A stretch of 39,103 nucleotides of DNA, taken from Bacillota bacterium (GTDB lineage: Bacteria > Bacillota > Clostridia > Christensenellales > Aristaeellaceae). The position numbers and the translations under genes are program-made. Of the stretch, positions 23,075 to 30,901 are shown in pieces. The DNA lies in NCBI GenBank assembly GCA_023395615.1, contig JAEWYP010000037.1:1-39103 (forward strand), in the 5' to 3' direction. The number at the start of each line of letters is the position of its first letter. Position 1 is the first letter of the stretch. The notes beneath the pieces are model-generated. The model was given only the letters and a program-made list of their open reading frames with translations, was not told the origin of the DNA and searched no databases.

Positions 23075-25303
23075 TTGCAACATGGAGACAACCGCAGAAC
23101 CTGGGCAAGCTCACGGCGAGTGATGCTGGTCATGATGTCGCTGAGTACGTTGTATAATTATCTGTATTCCATGTCGGTCAGCAGCGCTTACGGACTGCTG
23201 CCTGTTTTAGGCGGCGCACTGTTCATGTCGGGAGCCGTCGCCACTACCTACACGCAAACATTTCTGGGCAGCAACCGGAAATATCTCCCGCGTCGCATGC
23301 GCGTCGTAGGCACCCTTCTGCTGGTGCTGATGCTGTTGTTTTCGCTTGCGATTTTCGCCATTTTCCCAATTTTCAGCGCTTCGCCCGCCGTATGGGCTTT
23401 GTTTGCAGTGGTCCTTTTTCTCACCATGCGCGCGATTCTCGGCCGCAGGCTCGTTGCTTCCCGGGTACGCAGGCGGATCGGCCGCACAGCATTTTTCCTG
23501 CTGTTTTCCGCACTTCAGATTGTGCCTGCGGGGATTGCGGCCCTGCTGTTTTTCTCCTCCCTGCCTGATCCGGCCACCTGGCAAACGCTTGGAGGGTATG
23601 GGCTGAGCGTTCTGTTGGAGTGTTATACGTTCTGGCGGGAACGCGACGTAATCGCAATGGAGCGCGATCCGGACGACGCAGACCCCGAAACCGTGGAGCA
23701 TATGGCAATGGAGCTGCGTTCCCTGAACGCCTATAACGCCTACCAGCGAATCCATATGCTGATCCTGATGGCGCTGCAGGTAACGCTGGTGATGGTTTAC
23801 ACCTTCATCGGCATCACCTCGGAAGAAATCATCACCTGTCTGGCGCTCACCGTCGGCTGCACCATCATCCTGCGGGAAGCGACGGACTTTCTGCTTGCGC
23901 ATCTCAAACGCCGCAAACCAGCGATCCTCCAATTGCTGCTATTCGGGTTGTTCCTATGGGTTTACGGTCTGGTGCTGTTTTACCGTCAGTTAAGCAGTAT
24001 GCCCAACCTACTTCTCAGTTATCTCACCCTTGGGCTTTGCACCAGCGGCCTGTCTGTTTCCGTTACCTGTCTGGCGCAGATGGAGCGCGAGATGACCGAG
24101 GTGGCCGAATACGGGCTGCAGAACCATCTTCGGGGCTATGACCGGATCCGTTCCGTATTTACCGAACTGGCCATTCTGCTGGGGCAGCTTGTGGCGCTGG
24201 TGCTGCTGGCAATTCTTTGCCTTCCCGCTGCCGGTTACGCCTGGAACACGCTGGATTTTTCCATCCTGTTGCGCAGCTTCCGCCCGCTGATGGTCGTACC
24301 GCCGCTCCTGCTACTGGCAAGCGCTATCCTGAGCGTGCTCCACTTCCCGATGAACAACCGGCACTTCGAAAAACTCCGCCGTTTCTTAACCCTGCATGAC
24401 GACGACCCCAACCCGGCGCTGAAAAAGCAGTTGGACGACGTGGTGGTGAAAAAGCATAAAAACCGCTTCGGCGTCAAACTGATTGTGCTGCTGCTGCGTC
24501 CCCTGTATTACCACCGGGTACGCGGGCTGGAAAACACGGCAGGGTACGAGGAAGGCCAACTGGTTCTGGTATGCAATCATGGCGAGCTGTATGGCCCGGT
24601 CGTTACCAACCTGTACGTGCCCATCAGCTTTCGCCCCTGGTGTATCTCCAGCATGATGGAAAAGGACGTGATCGTCCGTTATATCTACGAGAACACACTG
24701 ATTCGGCAAAAATGGCTCCCAAATTTTCTGAAGATGCCACTCACGCGTCTGATCTGCCCGGTCTGCCTGTGGGTGTTCAACAGTCTGGAGGCCATCCCCG
24801 TTTACCGAGGCAATCCCCGGGAACTGCTGAAGACCTTTCGCCTGACCATTGAAGCCATGCAGGCCGGCGATAACATCCTTGTTTTTCCCGAGCGCGGCGA
24901 GGCCGAAGCCCCAGGGCAGAAAGGCTACGTAAGCGAGGGTGTCGGCGACCTGTATACCGGTTTTGCAATGATAGCCCCCGCATATTACCAGAAAACCCAT
25001 AAGCGGGCGGTTTTTTTACCGATATACGCCAGCAAGCACCTGCGCACGCTCACCTTTGGCCGGGCCGTGGAGTACAACCCGGACACTCCCGCCACTGAGG
25101 AAAAACTGCGCATTGTAAGCGAACTGATGCAGCGCATGGACGGGCTGTACCAGGAAGAAAAGACGGAGCTTGCCCGCCGCAGGCAGCGCAGGCGGGATCA
25201 TCTGCGCCGCCACCGTTCCGCACTGGGCCCGGAGGAGCGCCGGGAGCTGGAAACCCTGGAACGCGAAGAGGCGCAGGCCGCGCCGCAGGAAACGCACCTC
25301 TGA
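23075..25303 (+). CDS. Polytopic membrane protein fused to a PlsC-like acyltransferase domain
   Basis: A 742-residue protein of two parts. Residues 17 to about 435 hold about twelve hydrophobic segments with short loops, by count similar to a major facilitator fold, although I see no clear signature. Residues about 470-690 are a PlsC-like domain: VCNHGELYGPV with His502, an altered EGTR block VFPERGEAE, and AVFLPIYAS. As in the upstream gene, HX4D has Gly for Asp. The last 60 residues are highly charged. The combination recalls in logic the lysolipid transporter LplT with the acyltransferase Aas, but that is inference. The start is a TTG at 23075 with AAGGAG 10 bases upstream; a later ATG at 23123 is possible. 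Confidence 0.75.
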   Translation: MQHGDNRRTWASSRRVMLVMMSLSTLYNYLYSMSVSSAYGLLPVLGGALFMSGAVATTYTQTFLGSNRKYLPRRMRVVGTLLLVLMLLFSLAIFAIFPIFSASPAVWALFAVVLFLTMRAILGRRLVASRVRRRIGRTAFFLLFSALQIVPAGIAALLFFSSLPDPATWQTLGGYGLSVLLECYTFWRERDVIAMERDPDDADPETVEHMAMELRSLNAYNAYQRIHMLILMALQVTLVMVYTFIGITSEEIITCLALTVGCTIILREATDFLLAHLKRRKPAILQLLLFGLFLWVYGLVLFYRQLSSMPNLLLSYLTLGLCTSGLSVSVTCLAQMEREMTEVAEYGLQNHLRGYDRIRSVFTELAILLGQLVALVLLAILCLPAAGYAWNTLDFSILLRSFRPLMVVPPLLLLASAILSVLHFPMNNRHFEKLRRFLTLHDDDPNPALKKQLDDVVVKKHKNRFGVKLIVLLLRPLYYHRVRGLENTAGYEEGQLVLVCNHGELYGPVVTNLYVPISFRPWCISSMMEKDVIVRYIYENTLIRQKWLPNFLKMPLTRLICPVCLWVFNSLEAIPVYRGNPRELLKTFRLTIEAMQAGDNILVFPERGEAEAPGQKGYVSEGVGDLYTGFAMIAPAYYQKTHKRAVFLPIYASKHLRTLTFGRAVEYNPDTPATEEKLRIVSELMQRMDGLYQEEKTELARRRQRRRDHLRRHRSALGPEERRELETLEREEAQAAPQETHL

Positions 25304-25312
25304 CCGTGTCGT

Positions 25313-25341
25313 TTGCCCCGGTGCGCGTTTTATGGTATGAT
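25313..25341 (+). promoter_or_regulatory. Promoter of the polytopic membrane protein gene
   Basis: TTGCCC (25313-25318), 17-base spacer, TATGAT (25336-25341) with extended TGG. It begins 10 bases after the previous stop. Confidence 0.6.
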
Positions 25342-25383
25342 ACCTTGATCCGTCTCATTATCCGTAAGGAGGCATTATCCTGC

Positions 25384-26700
25384 ATGACGTTTGACGCCGT
25401 ACAAATCGACCGCGACCTGCGCCGGCGCGGAGAGCCGCGTTCATTCGGCTGGTTCCGCTGGCTTGCGCTGGCCGTTCTGACCGCGTTTTCACTGTATGTG
25501 TACCTGTGGGAGTTCTCCAATGTGCAAAGCGATCTGTACAAACACGCCGTGATCGCCAGCCAGTTTAATTTCGGGGACCCGCACAGCATTACCAGCCGCC
25601 TGGCCTACCCGTTATGGCACATCTTCGTCGCCGCGCTGTTTCAGCTGGGCGTGCCCCTTTCCTGGGCCGCGGCCATCGTATGCGCGCTTTGCAAAGCGTT
25701 GCTTTTTGTGCTGGTATGCCGGTATCTTTGGGTGATGGGGGAAAATCGGCTGTCCCCGTCCGCTGTTACGGTCATCGGCTTGCTCCTGATGTTTGTTACC
25801 CCTATCCGCATTCCCGGCGTGAACCCGCAAGTGTACCACGGCATCGGTTCCCCCACCGTATGGCACAACCCCACGCAGTTAGCCGTTCTGGTCACCGCGA
25901 TGCTCTGCGTACCTTATACCCTGCATTGCTGGTACGATTTTGAAAGCCGCCTGCCACAGGCCGGCGCGCAAACCACCCTGCCCTGGCGTAAGGTGGTAAC
26001 GCTGGCAGCACTGCTGATGCTCAGCCTCGCGTGCAAACCCACCTTTATGCAGGCGCTGATCCCCGCGGCGGCAGCTTTCTTCCTTGTTCAATGGATCCGG
26101 CATCCCAAAAACAGCCGCTACTTTTTCCAGATCATTCTGGCGTTTGTTCCGGCTGTCGCCTACTTCATGCTCCAATACCTGTACTACACAGGGGTCGTAG
26201 TGCCCTATACCAGCGGAGTTGAGTTCGGCGCGACCTGGGGGGAAGCATGGAGCGCCCTTCGCAATATGCTGATGATGACGGCCTTTCCGCTTTTTGCCCT
26301 GCTCTGTTGCCGGAAGAAAGGCCTTTTCCGGGATGCCGGGCTGACACTGATACTTTGGATGGCTTTCTTCAGCGTTCTGGAGGCGACGTTCTTCCGCGAA
26401 ACCGGCCTGCGCCTGAACCATGGCAATTTCAACTGGGCCAGTATGAGCACCGCCTTTATGTTATGGGTTATCGTAATGCCAAAGTTTATAACAGCGGTTA
26501 CAGAATTCCGCGATGATCGGACCCGCCTCATGCGTATAGCGGGAGAAGGCACGGTTGCTTCCACGGATTTGAACAGAGAGCGGAAGGCACTGCGGCTCCG
26601 CTCTGCGCTCTTTCTGGCGGCGTTCATGCTGCTGGTGTGGCACCTGTACTCGGCCGGTTATTATCTGTATTATCTGTTTTCCACCGGCAGTACATTCTAA
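25384..26700 (+). CDS. Polytopic membrane protein, possible GT-C glycosyltransferase
   Basis: A 438-residue integral membrane protein with about ten or eleven hydrophobic segments. I cannot name its family with certainty. After the first helix there is an extracytoplasmic loop with QSDLYKHA, and several aromatic and proline-rich loops follow (for example GVNPQVYHGIGSPTVWHNPTQ). A first-loop acidic residue and this general layout are features of GT-C fold glycosyltransferases using polyprenyl-phosphate sugars, so that is the best guess. A GT2 enzyme that could make such a donor is encoded at 10627. The ATG at 25384 follows AAGGAGG with a rather long spacing of 11 bases. It has its own promoter and a strong terminator. 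Confidence 0.6.
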   Translation: MTFDAVQIDRDLRRRGEPRSFGWFRWLALAVLTAFSLYVYLWEFSNVQSDLYKHAVIASQFNFGDPHSITSRLAYPLWHIFVAALFQLGVPLSWAAAIVCALCKALLFVLVCRYLWVMGENRLSPSAVTVIGLLLMFVTPIRIPGVNPQVYHGIGSPTVWHNPTQLAVLVTAMLCVPYTLHCWYDFESRLPQAGAQTTLPWRKVVTLAALLMLSLACKPTFMQALIPAAAAFFLVQWIRHPKNSRYFFQIILAFVPAVAYFMLQYLYYTGVVVPYTSGVEFGATWGEAWSALRNMLMMTAFPLFALLCCRKKGLFRDAGLTLILWMAFFSVLEATFFRETGLRLNHGNFNWASMSTAFMLWVIVMPKFITAVTEFRDDRTRLMRIAGEGTVASTDLNRERKALRLRSALFLAAFMLLVWHLYSAGYYLYYLFSTGSTF

Positions 26701-26710
26701 TCATCGGATC

Positions 26711-26757
26711 AACATCCCCTTCCCGGCGGCGAAATGCCCGGAAGGGGATGTTTTTAT
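26711..26757 (+). terminator. Terminator of the polytopic membrane protein gene
   Basis: Core stem of 13 bp (26711-26723 with 26740-26752), extendable with one mismatch, then TTTTTAT. The tail overlaps the stop codon of the convergent DUF1697 gene. Confidence 0.88.
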
Positions 26758-27293
26758 CTCATATTTTCAGCGATTTTCTCGACGGTGTTCCAGTTGCGTA
26801 CCGTGGCGTCAGGGAAGGCGGCGGTCAGCCTTGCCGCAGTTCTGGACAATCGGATGCTCTGTGCGCACAGCAGGTGAATTTCCCGCTCGCCGATAACGAT
26901 TCGATCGCCATCCTCCGGCAGTGCGGCAGGCCTCGTTCTGTCCGGCATGCAGGGGAGAAAGTATATGTACCGGTGTTCCACGGCCGGGTCTGCCGTTTCC
27001 GCGCGCTCGATCTCTTCCATGGAAAAAGGCTTTTCCGCAAGCAGCGCGCTGATTTGAGCGCTATCCCGCAACAATATCCCGCAAGAGAAGCCGAAGCGTT
27101 CGGTAAAGGCTTTCCGCGCCACAGACAGTGTCTCTTCTTCTGAATCAGGGCTTTCCAGTACGACGTTGCCGCTTTGCAGCAACGTGCTTACCTCTGTAAA
27201 ACCAGCGTCCGACAACACCTGTTTCAACGCTGCCATGGGGACTTTGTTCTTCCCCCCGACGTTGATCCCCCTCAAGAGTAATACACAGCGCAT
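26754..27293 (-). CDS. DUF1697 domain-containing protein
   Basis: A 179-residue cytosolic protein of the DUF1697 family. The diagnostic N-terminus MRCVLLLRGINVGGKNKVPMAALK and the block LLQSGNVVLES are present, as is the C-terminal RNWNTVEKIAE. The family has no assigned function. The ATG at 27293 is preceded by GAGG 6 bases upstream. It lies 143 bases downstream of the GntR gene on the same strand; a palindrome around 27340 in that gap may be a regulator site. Confidence 0.9.
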   Translation of the reverse strand: MRCVLLLRGINVGGKNKVPMAALKQVLSDAGFTEVSTLLQSGNVVLESPDSEEETLSVARKAFTERFGFSCGILLRDSAQISALLAEKPFSMEEIERAETADPAVEHRYIYFLPCMPDRTRPAALPEDGDRIVIGEREIHLLCAQSIRLSRTAARLTAAFPDATVRNWNTVEKIAENMR

Positions 27294-27436
27294 GGCTTTC
27301 CTCACCATTCTCCCCATTCAAATCAGACCGAAGAATATTCCTGATCAGGGAATCCCCTGTATGTCTCGCCGGTAGCCGCTTTCCCGCCTTCCAGCGCCGT
27401 ACCGATCATTTCAGCCCGTCGCTTTCAGAAACCGGT

Positions 27437-28114
27437 TCAGGCGGTAAAGAACGACGCGTACTGCTCCCGGATCGCCTCTTCATCTACTTTATAACGGTTC
27501 AGATGCTTCACGACCAGCGCGGCGGCTTCCTCTTTCTCTCCGGCGCGCACCGCGCGCAGGATCGCCTCATGGTCGGCTACAATCTTGATATCCTTCACGG
27601 TCGCAAGGCTCAGGCTGCGCACCCGGTCAAAATGAAGCGCCATACTCTCCTGTAGGTGATAGGTCTGCAAACGGTTTGTCAGCCTGTAAAACTCCCGGTG
27701 AAAATCATCGTCCAGTTCCATCAGCTTTTCCGGCAATTGGTTCTCCAAATAGAACTGTTGCAGCTTCACATTCGCTTCCGCTACCGAAAAATCCAGAGTG
27801 GTCGCCTGTTCGCAGGCTAGCTCGATAATCGCTTTTTCCAGCACCTGCCTGAGAAAGCGGCTTTCCTCCACCATATTACAGTCAATCAGGGCAATTCGGC
27901 TGCCCCGTTGCGGCAATATTTCCACAATCCGCGTTTTGGCTAACTCAATCAGCGCTTCGCGGATCGGCGTGCGGCTTAGCCCCAGCGCGGCAGACAGTTC
28001 GTTTTCGCTCAGCATCGTACCCGGTGCAAGTTCCAGCGAGGCGATATTGCGTTTCAGCATTCTTAACGCGTAATCCCGTGCCGTTTCCCGCGTATAGCGT
28101 TCGGTGATGTTCAT
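27437..28114 (-). CDS. GntR family transcriptional regulator, FadR/FCD type
   Basis: A 225-residue DNA-binding regulator. The winged helix-turn-helix covers about residues 12-78 (GTMLSENELSAALGLSRTPIREAL and the wing PQRGSRIA). The C-terminal FCD domain (about 83-215) has the usual metal-binding pattern: Asp in DDDFHREF, and His residues in FHREF, VADHEAI and VVKHLNRY. Such regulators sense small carboxylates or sugar acids; the ligand is unknown here. The ATG at 28114 follows AGAGGAG with 5 bases spacing. It is transcribed alone from a clear promoter. Possible targets include itself and the DUF1697 gene downstream. Confidence 0.92.
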   Translation of the reverse strand: MNITERYTRETARDYALRMLKRNIASLELAPGTMLSENELSAALGLSRTPIREALIELAKTRIVEILPQRGSRIALIDCNMVEESRFLRQVLEKAIIELACEQATTLDFSVAEANVKLQQFYLENQLPEKLMELDDDFHREFYRLTNRLQTYHLQESMALHFDRVRSLSLATVKDIKIVADHEAILRAVRAGEKEEAAALVVKHLNRYKVDEEAIREQYASFFTA

Positions 28115-28398
28115 GGCCTCTCCTCTTTCCAACAGGAACGCCGAATTGTACGCACAAATCCTAATGTCTTATTGTATCATTGCCCGCCTCGACAGGTCAA
28201 TCATCGAAACGCTTCCCGCAGTCAATTTTATACGATTCAAATCCAGTATTCGTTATAGATCACAGCGGTTCTGTTTAACAACAGGATCGCAGGCGAAGGC
28301 TCGGCGGATCTGCATCGAGCCGTTGTACCGATGTCGGCAGGCAAACCGCCATGGAATCAAAGCGTGAAGGTTTCATAATACGCTATGGGACAAATAGT
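28115..28398. other. Intergenic region between tsaD and the GntR gene
   Basis: These 284 bases contain the GntR promoter at their left part. The rest has lower GC than the genes and two short hairpins (for example GGCTCG/CGAGCC at 28298-28321), but no gene, tRNA or riboswitch that I recognise. Confidence 0.4.
28171..28200 (-). promoter_or_regulatory. Promoter of the GntR regulator gene
   Basis: Minus strand TTGACC (plus 28195-28200), 18-base spacer, TACAAT (plus 28171-28176). Confidence 0.65.
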
Positions 28399-29421
28399 CT
28401 ATAGCAGCGGCAGTGAAGGCACGGCGTTCAGCGACAGATCAGCGCGGACGCCGTTACGGTAGCGGTAATAAGCGGCGCTGCCAATCATCACGGCATTATC
28501 GGTACACAGACCGATCTCCGGCATGCACAGGGTGAAGCCATGTTTTTGCGCAAGTTCCGCCATTTGCGACCGCAACAGACGGTTTGCGCTCACCCCGCCC
28601 GCAAGGCACAGGGTGGACAGGCCGCTGTCCGTAAGCGCCAGCACCGCCTTTTCACACAGGCTGTCCACAATCGCCTTCTGGTAAGATGCCGCCAGATCGG
28701 CCCGGCGCAGCGGCATACCGCTTTGCTCCATCCGGTGGCAGGCGTTAATGAATGCGGTCTTCAATCCGGAAAAGCTGAAGTCGTACTTGCCCTCCGGGTT
28801 CGGGCGGGGCAGTTTAAGGTACGTATCGTCTCCCGTTTCCGCCAACCGGCTCAGCTGCGGCCCGCCGGGATATGGCAGCCCCAGCACGCGCGCGCCCTTA
28901 TCAAACGCCTCGCCCGCCGCATCATCCACCGTTTGCCCCAGCAAGGTATACTTTCCGTAATCCTCCACGCGGATCAGGTGGCTATGCCCCCCGCTGGCGA
29001 CCAGACATACAAACGGCGGGGTCAGCGTTGGCGTGCTCACGAAATTGGCGCTCACGTGCCCCTCGATATGGTTGACCGGCACCAGTGGCAGGCCCGTAGC
29101 GTAGCTTAAGCCCTTCATACAGCTTACGCCGGTCAGCAGCGCGCCCACCAGCCCCGGCCCGTAGGTAACCGCCAGCGCGTCCACATCGGTAAGCGCCATG
29201 CCCGCCTCCGCCAGCGCGCGGTCGATTACCCGATCACAGGCATCCACATGCGCGCGGCTGGCGATCTCCGGCACCACACCCCCGTACAGAGCATGCACAT
29301 CCACCTGTGAAAAGATCACGTTACTCAGCACCCGCCGGCCGTTTTCCACCACGGCGGCGGCAGTTTCATCACAGCTGGATTCCAGCGCCAGAATCCGCAC
29401 CGTCTGATTGATCTCACTCAT
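28399..29421 (-). CDS. tsaD: tRNA N6-adenosine threonylcarbamoyltransferase TsaD
   Basis: A 340-residue enzyme of the t6A pathway. It transfers the threonylcarbamoyl group to A37 of ANN-decoding tRNAs together with TsaB and TsaE. The ASKHA fold starts at ILALESSCDETAAAVV; the metal-binding HxxxH is His118-x-x-x-His122 (VNHIEGH); SGGHSHL and CLAGGVSANRLL are also conserved. Full length. The ATG at 29421 overlaps the stop of the DUF1461 gene as ATGA, so translation is probably coupled; its own Shine-Dalgarno is weak. It is the last gene of the secA-prfB-methyltransferase-DUF1461-tsaD string. No good terminator was seen after it, only a short hairpin at 28298-28321 without a T-run. Confidence 0.96.
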   Translation of the reverse strand: MSEINQTVRILALESSCDETAAAVVENGRRVLSNVIFSQVDVHALYGGVVPEIASRAHVDACDRVIDRALAEAGMALTDVDALAVTYGPGLVGALLTGVSCMKGLSYATGLPLVPVNHIEGHVSANFVSTPTLTPPFVCLVASGGHSHLIRVEDYGKYTLLGQTVDDAAGEAFDKGARVLGLPYPGGPQLSRLAETGDDTYLKLPRPNPEGKYDFSFSGLKTAFINACHRMEQSGMPLRRADLAASYQKAIVDSLCEKAVLALTDSGLSTLCLAGGVSANRLLRSQMAELAQKHGFTLCMPEIGLCTDNAVMIGSAAYYRYRNGVRADLSLNAVPSLPLL

Positions 29422-30215
29422 CTGTTTCCAGTCCCCATTCGTTTTTCCAAACGTCTTTTTCGCGTTCTATGTATGGTCAGCGCAACGACCGGCCATATCA
29501 TCAGCACTGCCGTACAGAATGCCAGCGTGATCCCCACAGGCCGTGAATACCCCGCAAACAGCGGTTCGGGAAACAGCGCCATCACCGGTTCTTGAAAAGC
29601 AAAAATCCCATCCGGGATGAAGGTGTAATGCAGCCACGCCCAAAAGGCGTTAAAATCGAAGGATGCCCATAACCCTAACCCCAGCACAGCCAAGAGCGGC
29701 AATAAAGCTCCCGCGTAATACCCGCCTGAAGAAAGTCTGCGGTACGTTACATGGTTCCGATCAGGCAGGCCGCACAGCAACAGTAGCACCAGCGCCGCCG
29801 CCACCGCCATCACCAGGGCGCTCCGGGCGAAGCGGACACCTCCGCGCACCGTAGCCATATGCTCCGAAAAAGCCGCCGGTATTACCAACGGTTGCTCATT
29901 CACTTTCACATCCGGTTCCCATTCGTTCTGGTCCCCGGTCAGGTAGCCGATCGTTTCGACCGCCAGCCGTTCCGCGTCATTCCGGCTCAGCGTTCCGTTT
30001 GCGACCACGTAACGATCCAGCCCTTCTTCAAACAGATCCAGCCGGGTTGCGTTGTAAACGACCGATCCGGTCAGCGCCGCCAGTGACAGCAGCAGACCGG
30101 CGAAAAAGCACAGAAAAAAAGAAGCGCGGCGGCCGCCGCGCCCATAGGCTGCCGAGTGTCCGCCAGAGGCGGCCCCATTCTGCCGCGCTTTTCCGGCATC
30201 CGTCACTTCACGCAC
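29418..30215 (-). CDS. DUF1461 (TIGR01906) integral membrane protein
   Basis: A 265-residue membrane protein with helices at about 32-54, 130-150, 165-185 and 228-248, matching the TIGR01906/DUF1461 family. The conserved FNAFWAWLHYTFIPDGIF block lies just before the last third. The function is unknown. The first in-frame start is GTG at 30215, but AAGGGG lies only one base before it; a GTG at 30206 would have better spacing, so the N-terminus is uncertain by a few residues. The N-terminal 30 residues are basic and cytoplasmic. It overlaps tsaD by four bases and follows the methyltransferase gene by 12 bases. Confidence 0.85.
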   Translation of the reverse strand: MREVTDAGKARQNGAASGGHSAAYGRGGRRASFFLCFFAGLLLSLAALTGSVVYNATRLDLFEEGLDRYVVANGTLSRNDAERLAVETIGYLTGDQNEWEPDVKVNEQPLVIPAAFSEHMATVRGGVRFARSALVMAVAAALVLLLLCGLPDRNHVTYRRLSSGGYYAGALLPLLAVLGLGLWASFDFNAFWAWLHYTFIPDGIFAFQEPVMALFPEPLFAGYSRPVGITLAFCTAVLMIWPVVALTIHRTRKRRLEKRMGTGNR

Positions 30216-30227
30216 GCCCCTTTCCGA

Positions 30228-30896
30228 TTACACTTCAGCCTTTTTAGCGACGATCAGCACCGTATGGTCATTCTGCCAAACCGCCTCCGCAGAGGAAAAA
30301 CCCGCTTGCAGCAGCAGGGTGCAATCATGCGCGGCGGTCAGCGGTGTGTCGAAATGCACCAGCGCGCCTTTCTCCACCTTCTCCTCCTGACAAAGCAGAT
30401 CAAACCGATGGCGGAACTCCGCCTCCTCCGCATCGTCAAGGGCGTTGTAATCACCCTGCAGGTATACGCCGCCCCTCTTCAGCGCTTCGCAGACACCGCG
30501 GTACAGCGTACGCTTTTCTGCCGGCGTCAGGTGGTGCAGCGTCTCGAACGAAACCGCCGCGTCAAACGCTTCCGTGCCCAGCTTCAGCCGGGTATAATCC
30601 CCGCAGATCAGGGTCATCCGTTTGCCGGGGTATTTTCGAGAACATTCGGCCAGCATCTCCTGGCACAGGTCTACGCCCGTTACCCGCACCTCCGGAAACC
30701 TGCGAAAAATATCAGCAAGTTCCAGCCCGGTTCCGATGCCGAGGTCCAGCAGTGTTTCCACCTTGCCGGGCAGGCGCGCGGCCAGTTCGGCATAGCCCGT
30801 TCGGCAACCCGGTACGTTTTCCAGCATATGCTCGTCGTATCCATCCACCCGCCGGGCGAAAAAATCCGCCATGGGTTCCAATTGATGATCCATCAT
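30228..30896 (-). CDS. Class I SAM-dependent methyltransferase
   Basis: A 222-residue methyltransferase with the Rossmann-like fold. Motif I is LLDLGIGTGLEL, followed by the acidic residue at the end of strand 2 (VTGVDLCQEM), ICGDYTRL and FETLHHLTPAEK. The substrate is unknown. Two adjacent ATG codons at 30896 and 30893 could be the start; the only SD-like bases (GTGAG) overlap the prfB stop region and fit slightly better to the second. The frame is open upstream through prfB but the real protein surely begins here, since prfB occupies that DNA in another frame. It may be coupled to prfB, but it is not a PrmC, as the NPPY motif is absent. Confidence 0.85.
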   Translation of the reverse strand: MMDHQLEPMADFFARRVDGYDEHMLENVPGCRTGYAELAARLPGKVETLLDLGIGTGLELADIFRRFPEVRVTGVDLCQEMLAECSRKYPGKRMTLICGDYTRLKLGTEAFDAAVSFETLHHLTPAEKRTLYRGVCEALKRGGVYLQGDYNALDDAEEAEFRHRFDLLCQEEKVEKGALVHFDTPLTAAHDCTLLLQAGFSSAEAVWQNDHTVLIVAKKAEV

Positions 30897-30901
30897 TTTT
30901 C

